Source: Stichopus chloronotus (taxonomy: Eukaryota; Echinodermata; Holothuroidea; Aspidochirotida; Stichopodidae). Taken from it: a stretch of 64,000 bases of DNA. How positions within the stretch are numbered: position 1 is the first letter of the stretch; the number at the start of each line of letters is the position of its first letter. Position numbers and translations under genes: made by a program. The stretch lies in NCBI GenBank assembly GCA_021234535.1, contig CM037843.1, positions 36,395,200 to 36,459,199 of the forward strand. The letters run 5' to 3'. Positions 52,701 to 62,967 of this stretch are shown one piece after another. The notes under the pieces are model-generated. The model made no database searches and was not told where the DNA came from. It saw only the letters and a list, made by a program, of their open reading frames with translations.

Positions 52701-55700
52701 AGCATTTTTTTTCACATCACACATTGTGCCCTCTTACACTGTAGGGTACTAATCACTGGTGTAGGCAGTCCTGGCCATAAGGCTCTCACAATGTTGCATG
52801 TCACCCCTCCCTCCCCCCATTCACCACAAACAAAAGGCATGGTGCTTTGCCTGTCTATGCCCTGCCAGCTACAATGTATGCAGCACAGATCACCATGCAC
52901 TCAACAGTACATGTACATGAAAACTGGGGATAGCAGTTAAGCAACACAGAAGCTGACAACCTTTTATTTTAAGGAAAGGCACAGACCGATCATGGCACTC
53001 CACATACTGTAGAGGGTCTAAAGTCTTATTGAAGTAATTCTTATAGTGTCCAACATATCATCATCTTAAATATCATTGGCAGCATTGCCCAACATCCACC
53101 CACCCTTTAAAATCCTACCAATGAAATCTTTTAAGTTGAAAATAGGCCAACGAAGTGCTACTTCTGCAATCTTATGAGAACTCTTGCAAGAAATTATCTC
53201 ATACTCAACGAAGCAACCGCTTGTGGTTCTAACTTCTTTTCAAGATTGTCAATGGTACTAATTTAAAGAGGCACATTGAGTTGTTTCATGAAATTCACTT
53301 TGACCGGTCCAGTTTCCTCCACATGCTAGTGAAAAATGGTACAACTAAGAGGATTCCACATGTCACATACAAAAGAACGTTAGAGTGTGAGTATATAATT
53401 AATGATTCAATTTGGTTTTTGAAATTTTCATGGCCACACAGCAAGTGCAGGTCAGGGCCAAAAATTAAAGAAAAATTGTTCACAGTTTTCACACTGATAG
53501 ATATGAGCAGGATAATTAACCACCCATGCAGAGTGCTCATATCGCTCTGGATGGCTGACAAAATGGCTCCTGTCCCACCACCTTGTAAAATGGCAGATTT
53601 GTATGAATAACTCTGTCTAAGAGTAAGAGGGATTTTAAGAATACACTTGGACTGGAAGGTGTGCATAGAGTGCTATTACATCAAAAGATGTGATTTAGAG
53701 GGTTAAATAAGGTTTGGGTACAAATTTAGAATCTGTGACCAGAAGTGATGTCAACAAGACTAATGTTAGCATGACTGTCATTACATGAAGAGTGTCTCTT
53801 TAAACAAATCCTGTGGTAACCCCACCGCAATAACTTGTTAACAAGCTAGCAACAAAAATGGCTAGGAACAATTCCATAGAGGGGTCAAGATCATGATTTG
53901 GAAATTTGTAACATTAGGCAGCAACTGCAGATAGAATGCTTCAAGGATACAGTAGCCTACCTCTCCTGTGCAAATACTGCATTACTGTAAAGTTGACTTA
54001 TCAAGCTAGGACAATTAAGTAAATACTGTTCCATCTTTATTTTAAATCATTTCAAGGTATAGCAAAACTTTGTCAAGCTGCTCAGGCCATTGCATTTTCA
54101 GGCTTATTTTTGATGGGTGCACAAAGATTGGCAGTGTGCAAAGTTTGGTGTGGCATGTTTGCACCTAGAATGATGCACCTAAGGATTTGATCAATGATTA
54201 TGAAGTTGGTAAAAATGCAAAGCACTAATTTAGATGGGATTTTAGTACAAGCAGTACCTCACGAACGGAATAATATGAAAAGATTAGCTGTGCTGTCCCT
54301 TTTCATTTGAAGATCAAGCACAACGTGAACCCATGTCTTTTGCTGTTAACTGTATTTTTATGCACCTACATTGACACATTGTAACTTTTGTGGAGACGTA
54401 ACTCGTAAGCAAAGCCAAATGGCAGAGTAGCATAAGCCATGAGATATGTCTATCATGTAAACTTATGTCTAGCAGGTGGATCATCATTTTGGAGAGATAG
54501 TGGTATTTTGAAGTATATTCTGGGTTGTTTTGAAGTGACATTTAAATTAGGATACAAAGCTTAGCCTATAGGCAAGGGTGGAAAAACCCTATCAAAGAAC
54601 CACAAGAGTCACAGACTTCATCAGCAACATTCTATGTTTAAGGAATTATGTCATTCTGCTTTCAGTAAAAAAGGTTAGATTGTCTGAAGGAATACAATTT
54701 CAGCAATAGCTAGGGGTGCATCATTCTAGGTGATGTGTCATTCTGGGGTGGAGAGTTAGCTTGGTCTTTGGGTGGAGAGTTAGCTTGGTGGTTAGAGTGT
54801 CCGTCTTGCAATCAAAGGGTCCCTGGATCAAATCCCCATGGAACCACTTGAAAAATTTCGGGGGATTCAATTTTGACTTGTTCAGTAAAGCTGTTTACAG
54901 TGGTGCTGAGGGGGTTATTTGGGTTCCTGTTGTCCGATTTAGGTCTTGTCCGCTTCAGGTTGCTTGGCACAGCTGATGGGCTGCTGAGCTGGGCAGGTTC
55001 TCCACCCCTCCCAGCCTTTGGGAAAGTGGCTAAAGACTGGGGGATACACTCTCGTTTGTCGGATGGGGACGTTAAATGGCGGTCCCGGGAGTAGGTTTGG
55101 GTTTGCATGGTTTGCATTGGCGAATGTCTGGTTTCACCCCTGCCTTGATACCCTCTGGACACTTATCGAAAAGAGTAGGCGAATCTCGCCGGTGTTCATC
55201 CACAATCAACATGGTATAGGGTCCTTGATGAGCTCATATGGGGGGTCTGGATTACAGGGCATCTTATGGGGCTATTGCCCTCCTTTCCCCTTAAACTTGT
55301 TATGTTATGTTATTCCAGGTGTACCTGCTATTTTTACCACACTACCAGTGCTCATTCAAGCATATCATTGTCTACTGTGTGCGTGTGGTCAGAAATCCTC
55401 AATTCAAGCCAAAGTTTGTAGTTGGCATAAGGATGCAAACAAAGGTCAAGTTTCGTATAATATTTGAAGTATTGTCTTACCTTATAGATATGTTATAGCA
55501 TGATTGCACCTAGAATGGCACACCTAAGGATTTGATCAATGATTATGAAGTTCGTAAAAACCCAAACACTTATTTAGATGGGGCTTTAGTACAAACAGTG
55601 CCTCACAAATGTAATTGTATGAAAAGATTTTCTGTACTTTCTCTTCTCATTTTAAAATTGAGCACAGCTTGAACCCATGATGTTTGCTGTTAGAAGAACT

Positions 55701-56568
55701 TTCATGCACCTAACTTGCCACATTGTAGCTTTGGAGGAGTCGTAAGCAGAGTCAAATGGCTGAGTAGCATAGCCTAGGCCATGAGGTATGTACAGTACCC
55801 CGTAACTGGCGCACTTAAGGAAATCATCACCAATATTTTAAATGCCACAAATGAGCCCTTAGTTAGAAGAAACATACCTGAAATGGGTACATAATTGTGA
55901 AATACATAATTGTGGTTACATTCAAGAAGGTTACGCTCACTTTAGTAACGTTGCCACAGTGAGAGCGAGTAATTTTTGAAGGAAGCGCCAATCTCCGGGG
56001 CGCAACAACTACAGGGTACTGTATATGTTTTGTGCAAATGGATGTCTAGTAAGCGGATCATTATTTTCCACACATGGTGTTATTTCAAGGTGAATTTGGG
56101 ATTGTTTTGTTGACGTGACATTTCAAAGTAGGATACAAAGCATAGCCAGGCTATAGGCAAGGATTGATAGACCAAATCAAAGAACCAGAAGTGTTACTGA
56201 CTTCATCAGTAACATACTAATTTAGGCCTAGTATGTTTTAGGAATTGCGTCATTCTGCTTTCAATAAAATAGGTTAGGTTGTCTGAAGGAGTAGTTTCAG
56301 CAATAGCTAACGGGGGAGGGGGATTCTAGGTGATCTGTCACTCTAAGTGTACTTGCATAGGGCTTCGCCTAGGCATTACGTGGGGGACGCCTGTGCGATA
56401 ACCTGACACGGCTATATAAATTACACTAGCCTGATTAGGCCTATACCAGATACGCGAAATAGCTGACTTAGAGTAGCAGCTAACTTTACTGCTCAAGCTC
56501 TCCTGCTAAGCATTAAATGGACGAATTTCATATCGAAGAACTGGTACTTCAACTCACACTCTTGGCAT
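40752..56568 (-). CDS. DYNC2LI1: Cytoplasmic dynein-2 light intermediate chain, 12 coding exons
   Basis: This is the light intermediate chain of dynein-2, the motor for retrograde intraflagellar transport in cilia; it binds and stabilises the dynein-2 heavy chain. Coding exons on the minus strand: 56568-56558, 52197-52130, 51305-51250, 50975-50871, 46964-46876, 46265-46079, 45802-45734, 45587-45510, 44869-44790, 42459-42386, 41419-41322, 40922-40752. Every junction is GT-AG and in phase, giving 361 residues against about 351 in human. Visible are SIWDIA near residue 10, a full Walker A (GSKNAGKTS, 41-49) split between exons 3 and 4, [23 protein letters not shown] near 88-96, [20 protein letters not shown] near 181-192 where human has GSKYD, and FESEKRK. 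The last exon ends RWIRV and lacks the human Ser-rich tail. The gene is convergent with XPO5. Confidence 0.96.
42637..42842. mobile_element. hAT-type MITE in DYNC2LI1 intron 9
   Basis: The 190-bp element at 42645-42834 is flanked by a perfect 8-bp target duplication, CTTATTAC at 42637-42644 and 42835-42842. Its ends are inverted and imperfect: CAGGGTTGTAGTCGA on the left against CAGTGTTGTGGTCGA read inward from the right. An 8-bp duplication with CAG-starting ends is the signature of hAT transposition. It has no coding capacity, so it must have been mobilised in trans. Confidence 0.92.
44990..45095. repeat. Possible short repeat tail with ATT repeat
   Basis: A GC-rich segment (gagcaccgcgcagggtgg, cgtgcgtgg) runs into aaaattattattaatat. 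The form, a structured block followed by a short ATT repeat, is typical of a short interspersed element or MITE end in marine invertebrate genomes. There is no second copy in the window to confirm it. Confidence 0.3.
50871..51305 (-). CDS. DYNC2LI1: DYNC2LI1 exons 3-4, nucleotide-binding P-loop
   Basis: Exon 3 (51305-51250) ends in VLIMGSKNA and exon 4 (50975-50871) opens with [10 protein letters not shown]. The intron therefore falls inside the Walker A motif GxxxxGKT. This copy keeps all consensus P-loop residues. The following switch-like segment, [17 protein letters not shown], corresponds to human TLALEYTYGRRAKGHN. Confidence 0.93.
54155..54745. repeat. Old duplication, copy A (DYNC2LI1 intron 1)
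   Basis: About 590 bases align in the same orientation to 55497-56345 once a 229-bp insertion in the latter is removed. Shared blocks include cctaaggatttgatcaatga, ggatacaaagc, atgtcattctgctttc-type sequence and tttcagcaatagcta. The copies differ at perhaps a fifth of positions, so the duplication is old. Confidence 0.85.
54757..55316 (+). mobile_element. tRNA-derived SINE with LINE-matched tail
   Basis: The head carries RNA polymerase III promoter boxes at tRNA spacing: A box TAGCTTGGTGG at 54781-54791 and B box GGATCAAATCC at 54825-54835. The first 20 or so bases of the head are duplicated just upstream (54749-54790, gggtggagagttagcttggt twice). A central domain of about 400 bp follows, and then a tail at 55245-55316 ending ttaaacttgttatgttatgtta. 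The tail is nearly identical to the 3' end of LINE A (5001-5073), which explains how this non-coding element could be copied. A second copy lacking head and tail is at 61497-61845. It lies between the two copies of the duplication. Confidence 0.88.
55497..56345. repeat. Old duplication, copy B, carrying an insertion
   Basis: Partner of 54155-54745. It is interrupted at 55793-56021 by a short inverted-repeat element absent from copy A, so copy A preserves the empty site. Confidence 0.83.
55793..56021. mobile_element. TA-flanked inverted-repeat element (Tc1/mariner-like MITE)
   Basis: Ends CAGTACCCCGTA on the left and, read inward from the right, CAGTACCCTGTA, flanked by TA on both sides (55791-55792 and 56022-56023). 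A CAGT start with a TA duplication fits Tc1/mariner-type transposition. The 229-bp body is non-coding. Copy A of the surrounding duplication lacks it, which supports a discrete insertion event. Confidence 0.8.
56558..56568 (-). CDS. DYNC2LI1: DYNC2LI1 first coding exon (11 coding nt)
   Basis: Exon 2 starts in phase 2 and has no usable in-frame ATG, so a short upstream exon is needed. Upstream on the minus strand, ATGCCAAGAGT followed by gtgagt supplies it. The join reads [12 protein letters not shown] against human MPSETLWEIA, with the initial Met-Pro and the phase both matching. The intron that follows is about 4.4 kb and holds the SINE, the duplication and a MITE. An 11-nt match is weak on its own; the phase and Met-Pro agreement make it likely. 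Confidence 0.6.
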
Positions 56569-56870
56569 TATACGTTTCCTTCGTGATGTTCCAGCTTTGC
56601 CAAAATCACAAATTCTGCCGATGGTCTTACACAGTTAACCTAGTTTGATCGAACAGCTGATTAAAAAAATGTTGTCGTCGATTGTCGACTTGACCAAGTT
56701 GTTTTACTCGTTGTCACGGTAATGACTCTTGCCCTTGTCGTTTGTGACATTCGATGGCCCTTTCCACGAAATTCCATTATCATTTTTACAAACAACATTT
56801 AACTTACCCAGACTGTCCAGAGAGGACAAAAGTCTCTTGAAAAGATTAAATGTCAACATTTTGCTTTAAT
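56569..56870 (-). promoter_or_regulatory. DYNC2LI1: DYNC2LI1 upstream region / 5' UTR
   Basis: This sequence lies immediately upstream of the proposed start codon. It contains a second minus-strand ATG-plus-donor segment (56855-56811, encoding MLTFNLFKRLLSSLDSL before a gtaagt). That segment is out of frame with the dynein chain and could be a non-coding or uORF-bearing first exon. No TATA element is obvious. Confidence 0.3.
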
Positions 56871-58194
56871 AAAATGATAAAAGGAGAACAATTATGCCTG
56901 GAAAATACCACTCATCGAGATACAGGCAACGATTGAACGTAACTGCGGGTATAGCTTGGGTTTAAAAACTGAATCTATTTTTCACAAGGGAAGACAGTGT
57001 TGTTTTAAAGAGTAATCTACTCAAATTTTACCTTTTAAGTAATTAAAAATAATGAAGTAAATATGATATTATAGAAAATTTACTATACCAATGCCGATAT
57101 TACATGTTCAGAACTTTGTAAGAGTTTAAAGCATACCTACGCTGCCCAAGCTCTCCCTTAAATAATGAATCAAGCCAAGATAAAATGAGAACCTAGAGAA
57201 GTATTCAGTAACTACAGTGGACGTAAGGTGACACGCGAGATGTAAAGTTATCTTGTTGGAATAACAATTTGGCAAACTTTTGTCGAGATAACAAGTTAGT
57301 TGTAACTCGGTATCTCAACAATTTGCAAAATTTTTCTGAGATGTCCAGTGAGCCTAGGTCTAAAACTCGACATCTAGCATGTCCCTTTACATCCTCCGTA
57401 AGTAAGTTATTGCACGGCTCTCTTTTTATCTCCAGTTTGACAATCAAAGAGAAAGACCCTGACAGTTCACAAGCGGAGCCTTTCAAAGAGTTTAATTTTT
57501 AAGCATGTATACTAATAAATAACTCCAGACATTGTTAACTCATGGCTAAATCTAATTCAAATGGCTCACTAAATTGTTGTTTACCGTTTGCCGTTGAAAA
57601 CTTGATAAAGTATTCTTAAAATCAGAGTTACGTCGGGAATTACTTGAAAAGATTAGAACAGGGGTTTCTAAATGGTCCTAGAGAGCCAGATCCCACTCGC
57701 CAAACGATCCACTTCTGCATGCGCATCAAAATATCAAGTTTAAAAAAAGAACTAAGGTTTGCCCAACGAAAAAAGTCGAGGAGGATAAATGATGAATGTT
57801 TATAGAGAAAAATATGAATGCTCCACCTGCATAATTAAAACAATCAGCACCGGTGCCGGAGGGTTCAAATTTTTGCTCTCTCCAATGACAGCAAAAAGCG
57901 CCGTCGTGGTAAAGAAATAAAAGTGGTCAATAAAAGCTCCTCTTTGATGAAGAACTGATCGTTGGATATTTTAACTCATTTAAGTTTGACATTAAATTTG
58001 TTTCTCACTTAAAAATGTCCATCCGCCATGTGCCATCTAAGAACAAAATTTTAGTCCAATTTTTTGGGACAAGTTGTAGGTACTTATGCTACGTGGCAGC
58101 AATGGTCCTAAAAGTTATAAAAGGTTATTGCAGCAACCGATCGAGTAAATAGAAGTTTCAAATGAATGCAGGTGACTTTGTTTAGAATTTGCTT
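56871..58194. other. Upstream intergenic, nothing identified
   Basis: AT-rich DNA with short open frames on both strands only (for example 57205-57502), overlapping each other in antisense and with no splice signals in sensible places. Confidence 0.4.
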
Positions 58195-58470
58195 TTCATT
58201 TAAAGACAGTTACTGGTCGCCCTAGAACGTTCCGAAGACTCCCAACCACTTCCTGCTAGTCCCCCCCCCCCCCACCCCTCAGCCTATCATTCCAAAGTTC
58301 CACTTGTGTAATCAAAACACGACCCCTGTATATGATGTGTAACGTAAGCTACTCTGCATGTTTTGAATTTGCTGTCAACCAAAGAGCAGAGCCAATTGAC
58401 AATTTTGCTTACCCCTTGCCAGAAATTTAGTTTGAGGTGATGAGCGGCTGTCTTTTACGACATCCATTGA
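58195..58470 (+). repeat. Dispersed repeat, copy 2 (partner at 2290-2560)
   Basis: Aligned to the repeat near 2.3 kb, same orientation, 56 kb away. A poly-C run at about 58260-58273 replaces the tccctccctc of the other copy. Confidence 0.65.
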
Positions 58471-60884
58471 GTTTTAAATGCACCAATCTGGCAAACAAAT
58501 GAAAAAAAAAAACTTGAATCCGTTTCATCAATAAACATCAGTAATAGCTTCATCTCCTCAAAGCACATATTCATATGGTGAGTTACAGTCTGAAGATGCA
58601 TCTTTTGAATTTTTAAAGTGAGTTTGGGTGACATTTATTCTTGAGCAACAACTAACTGAATTTATCCATCTGTGAGAAGCATAGGCTATTTGTTGGAAAG
58701 AAGGCTATTCCCTCCTGCATTACTTTTAATACATCGCCATCCTGCGTCCATATATAGGTCTTTTGGTATTTAAAATATGATTTTTTTTTTGCAAAATAAA
58801 CACAATATTTCTATTAACGAAATCAACCTAGTGGTTATGTGGCCCAAACATTCCCATGTTTTTTGCTAATTCCTCACATACGGTAAATGGTGTTATCGAA
58901 AGCTTTAGGGCCTATACGTCCATCCCACTAGAATTTATACTGAGTGAAGAAAACTGTAGCGAAAAATGATAAAAAACAAAGAGGAAAAAAGTATAGTTGG
59001 ATCAATCTGATGACAGCTTGCTTTAGGTAACAATAATTATAACTATACCGGTATCGGGCCGTGATTTTCTTGACCATCCGCTTTAAGTGCACTCACCCTG
59101 CATAGTATGGAATAATGTTATTTATTTTTATTTGCCGCAGTAATTATACATATACATTCCGTCTATCGATGAAAGCCTAATGAAATCATGGATAGGCCTA
59201 TAAAGTTGAACTCGACTGGGATCGGCACTTCTCAGCTGCCGCGCTGAAGAGACCGCAATTCCACTGATCATACAGTGCAAAATAGACAGAAAAAAGGCTG
59301 GTGCTTTATTAAGCTTGGCAGCCCTTTATGATCTCTAACCATTCTTAAACCATTGTATATATTTGCTTATACATCGCAACTCCGAAATGCAGTGTGGCTT
59401 TTACACGTGGGATGATCAGACACTATGTATACATCTCACAGAATAAAACCAAACCGCAGAAATCTGAAATATGTAATCTTATAAACAAGACACACATCCC
59501 ATACGTCTACTACCGTGAGGAGGAATATCCATGCATTATGACAAAGACTTGCTTTAGTCCGAGTGACACAGCCAGGTGAATGATGTTGTCATGGAATGAA
59601 TAGACCATATCATGGTGTTATACCTTGTCTGATGATTGAACTTACTGTAGAAAAATAATAACTACATGAAAGCCAGTGCTGGATCCACTTAGAATTATAT
59701 GAGATCAAAGCTCTACCTTTGAAGGCGATCCTCTCGGGTGCATGGGACATGGTATCCTTACTGTCCAGAAATATCATCTCTCTTTTACTTTGTTTCACAA
59801 ACGAGTGATTTTTTTGTCTCTTTTTTCTTTTTGTGAGATGCTGGAAATCTTTGACAATTTTCATTTGATAAGTCTGAATTTCCTTTTTTGAATCTGAACT
59901 GTCTCAATACAAAATGTGCATATTTTGTTAAAAACGGTACAAGAAGAATGACAATGGTCGCTGGATGCAGTTGCGAACCTGTGATTGATTTTCAATCTTT
60001 AATATATATCGTTTTCATCAGGCATATTTTCTCTTGTTCAATATTTTGACATCACGCCCAGGTATAGTACTCAGGTATTTTAATAATGCATATCACGCAA
60101 TTTATTCAAGCTAAAAACAGAAATCAACTTTTTAAACAAGAAAAATAAAAAGTGCGCTGATTAATGTCCAATCCACAATTGAAAAACAGTAAAAGAGCAG
60201 ATTAGAGGAGAGTGATTCTCTTCCCTTGTTCCGTTCCTAGGAAAAAAATTTCAACAACTATTAGAACTTCAATGTTAATGCTGTGGATCTTACACGAAAA
60301 CGAGGGTTCCTTTTTAGAGAGAACCATAATGATAATTTGAATATAGCGCCATCTATTATCCGGTTATTGTTGCTGATTGGTTGGCCAAAGTTTCGACAAG
60401 TTCGAGCGAAAACCCGGATTGCGCGGAAGTTGAATTGTGGGTTTCAGCCACATTTTTTAAAGTGCTAATTGAATATATATACAAATATGATGACATCATT
60501 TATTCACTAATTTATATAAGACCTTGTGTATGCCATCATCAAAACTGCATCTAAAATGTGGTGTCGAAAACGAACATCAGACTCTGATATATATTTATCG
60601 GGAGGATAGATTGGACATAGGTGGACGCACCCATGGGATGAATCATCGTGCCAAAGAATTAGAAGCAGTCTCATCTCCCCCTCCTTTGCCACTAACATCT
60701 TTACTCCCACTACCTTTTCGATGTTAATGTACGACGTATCAGCTCTTCAGTATTTATAAACACCTAAAACCTCTGAGACCGTTTCTAAAATTCATGTCTA
60801 GTTTGTTCAGTTATGAAAGTAAGATAAGAATGTTTAGATATTTTATTAATCAGACAAATTAGCTGCATGGTTGACTGATAGGTC
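58471..60884. other. Intergenic, nothing identified
   Basis: No exon, repeat partner or RNA gene could be supported here. Short frames near 59394-59579 and 60283-60727 lack homology and splice context. Confidence 0.4.
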
Positions 60885-60913
60885 AAGAGAGAGAGAGAGA
60901 GAGAGAGAGAGAG
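60885..60913. repeat. GA dinucleotide microsatellite
   Basis: About 14 uninterrupted GA units, followed by an unusually GC-rich stretch to about 61,250. Confidence 0.95.
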
Positions 60914-61238
60914 TGTGGCCTCGGGGTGGATGTGGCCGTGAGGGATGGGAGGGGAGGGAGTGGTCCCGGGTAGTTTCCTCCCCAGATAATATTCCCCATG
61001 GGTCCCTTATGATGGGCTCCATATCGACGAAGAAATGGCCTATTTGACTTTGCATAAGGGCAGATATGGGTCAGCGCAGGTAAACCATATAGGGTAGTTC
61101 TGGGGTCCATGTGGATTAATTGTCACATATGGACACCATCTCATATAGGTCATATGCCTGTCTGGGCTGGCCCATATGTCCCATTATGAATCGTGGGTGC
61201 ACAATCACATGGGCCCCACATGGATTCACCTGTGTCGG

Positions 61239-61460
61239 CAGGCCCATACTTCAGTATTTCCGGGGGGGGGGTCGACTTTACCACAAGTGGAACATTTTAC
61301 CTGACAATTATGACCAACAAATTAAAACTCATTACACGCGTCACTAACGCAGGCCTACTACTCATATAGGCTGAGCGGAACTCCAGATGATTGTAGTACT
61401 TGTGTGGGCCCGCGGGGAGGGGGTCATCCGACCCCTGAACTCCCCGTGGACACGGGCCTG
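61239..61460 (-). mobile_element. Inverted-repeat (MITE-like) element, copy 2
   Basis: This is the reverse-oriented relative of 6205-6450. The shared interior includes ccacaagtggaacattttac, cctgacaattatgacc and ggctgagcggaactccag. The ends are CAGGCCCAT on the left and CAGGCCCGTGTCCAC read inward from the right, each next to a G or C run. It is non-coding. Confidence 0.8.
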
Positions 61461-61496
61461 ATGGGGGCCAATGTTGGAATGTTACAAGGGATATTG

Positions 61497-61845
61497 TTCA
61501 GTAAAGTGGTTATTTGGGCTGTTTACAGTGGTTACTTGGGTTCCTGTTGTCAGATTAGGTCTTGTTCGTTTCACTAGGTTGCTTAGGCCTACAGCTGATG
61601 GTCTGCTGAGTCAGGTCAGTTCCAGGCTCTCACAGCCTGGGAAAGACTGGGCGATACACTCTCGTCTGTCGGGTGGGGAGTTAAATGACGCTCCTGGAAG
61701 TAGGTTTCGGTTTACATTGCGATTGTATGGTTTCACTTTCACCATGCCTCCATCATTATTCTCCGGACACTTATTGAAAAGAGGGTGAACCTTGATGGTG
61801 TTCAATACGCTAGCTGGCCTTGATAAGCCCACGTGGTTATTCCTG
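61497..61845 (+). mobile_element. SINE fragment, copy 2 (central domain only)
   Basis: It aligns with about 54877-55235 of the SINE in DYNC2LI1 intron 1: gttcagtaaag, gtttacagtgg, gggttcctgttgtc, cgatacactctcgt, gacacttat.gaaaagag. The pol III head and the LINE-like tail are missing, so it is a truncated copy. It lies 36 bases after the MITE at 61239-61460. Confidence 0.82.
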
Positions 61846-62858
61846 ATCTCACAGTCAAAGTCAAAATCCTGTCGAGTTAATTTTATGCTTTTTATGGAAT
61901 TCGATTAATTTGTGTATTTTAATTATCACGTTAGATGCAGTGAGAATCTCAGATGCTGCAAATGTTAGGCATGTCGTTACAATAACATATTTACATTACC
62001 GACACTACATTAGCTAACACAGCTAAATACTAACACTACACAGCTAACTGCTTGTCTTACAAAACATACATTTTACTCAGGAAGTGAAAACCCAAACTGT
62101 ACATTTTGTCGTTTAGCTTGGTATTATCATGCCGACCAAATGTATCCCATAATTAAGTCTCCGAAAAGTTCAAAATCTCGATTAGTCATTTAGTCTCGAT
62201 AATCTATGTAATCCCCTTTTTTTTTCTAATTTGTTCGGTGTCTTTGATCTAAAGGACAACACTTTGCGGCGAATGTCCACTTCAAGGCTGAGTTTGGTTT
62301 CAAAAGCCGACGCCATCGATTCGTGTGTAAGTTAGTCATACTGTGGTTTTTTCGGCAGTCATCGTCCTTGCACATCACAAAGGGACATTTCGAACCTATT
62401 CAAATATTTCTTGTATTTAGTGCATGCACACAATGCCGCAGTGCGTACCTGACAGCAGCGGCTGGAGCAATTAATCATTGTGCAGTGGAGTTACATGCGG
62501 TATCCGAGCAGAAACTTGATAGACAAGGTACAAAACTACCAGTACGAAGTAAGTTTGTGGCTCATTTCAAAAGGTGTATTTCGTGATGGTTGACGTACGC
62601 AACAAAAACTGACGGTGCTGTTTGTTCTTCCTATATTCAAGACGAATTATGTAAGATCGATTGTACGTTTTTTTGGAAAAAAAATATATATCGGACCCGA
62701 GTTACGCGACGTTACAACTTACCACTGACTGAGAGCACCAAACGTTGCCTTCATGATTGCTCTGGCCCAAAACTTGGAAATGGTATTCGTAATACTAACA
62801 CTACAGTAACACTGCCTTAACGTTAGGATAAAATCTCAAGCTCGAAGTTCTTCGTCGC

Positions 62859-62967
62859 ATGAAAGTTGACAGGAAAAAGGAGACGACTGAATTGTCTTTA
62901 AGCTTACTGATCAATACTGGAAGAAGAGCAGATATGAGGATGTATAGCTGGTGCTTATCATTCCTAG
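62859..62967 (+). CDS. Possible first exon of an unidentified gene
   Basis: An ATG opens 36 codons that end at a strong donor (CCTAG|gtaagt). The translation is basic at first (MKVDRKKETTELS) and later has a short hydrophobic stretch. Surrounding DNA at 62250-62860 has more CG dinucleotides than usual here, as a promoter might. There is no second exon in the window to test it, and no homology is recognised. Confidence 0.2.

Noticed and set aside
53281..53666. Overlapping 109- and 123-codon frames on opposite strands in DYNC2LI1 intron 1
   Set aside because: They are antisense mirrors with no splice signals or family features.
54781..54853. Functional tRNA gene
   Set aside because: A and B boxes are present, but there is no convincing acceptor-stem pairing and the sequence continues into a shared repeat body, so it is a SINE head.
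56811..56855. Minus-strand ATG exon candidate as the true DYNC2LI1 first coding exon
   Set aside because: Its donor leaves phase 1, whereas exon 2 needs phase 2, so a direct join shifts the frame; the 11-nt exon at 56568-56558 fits better.
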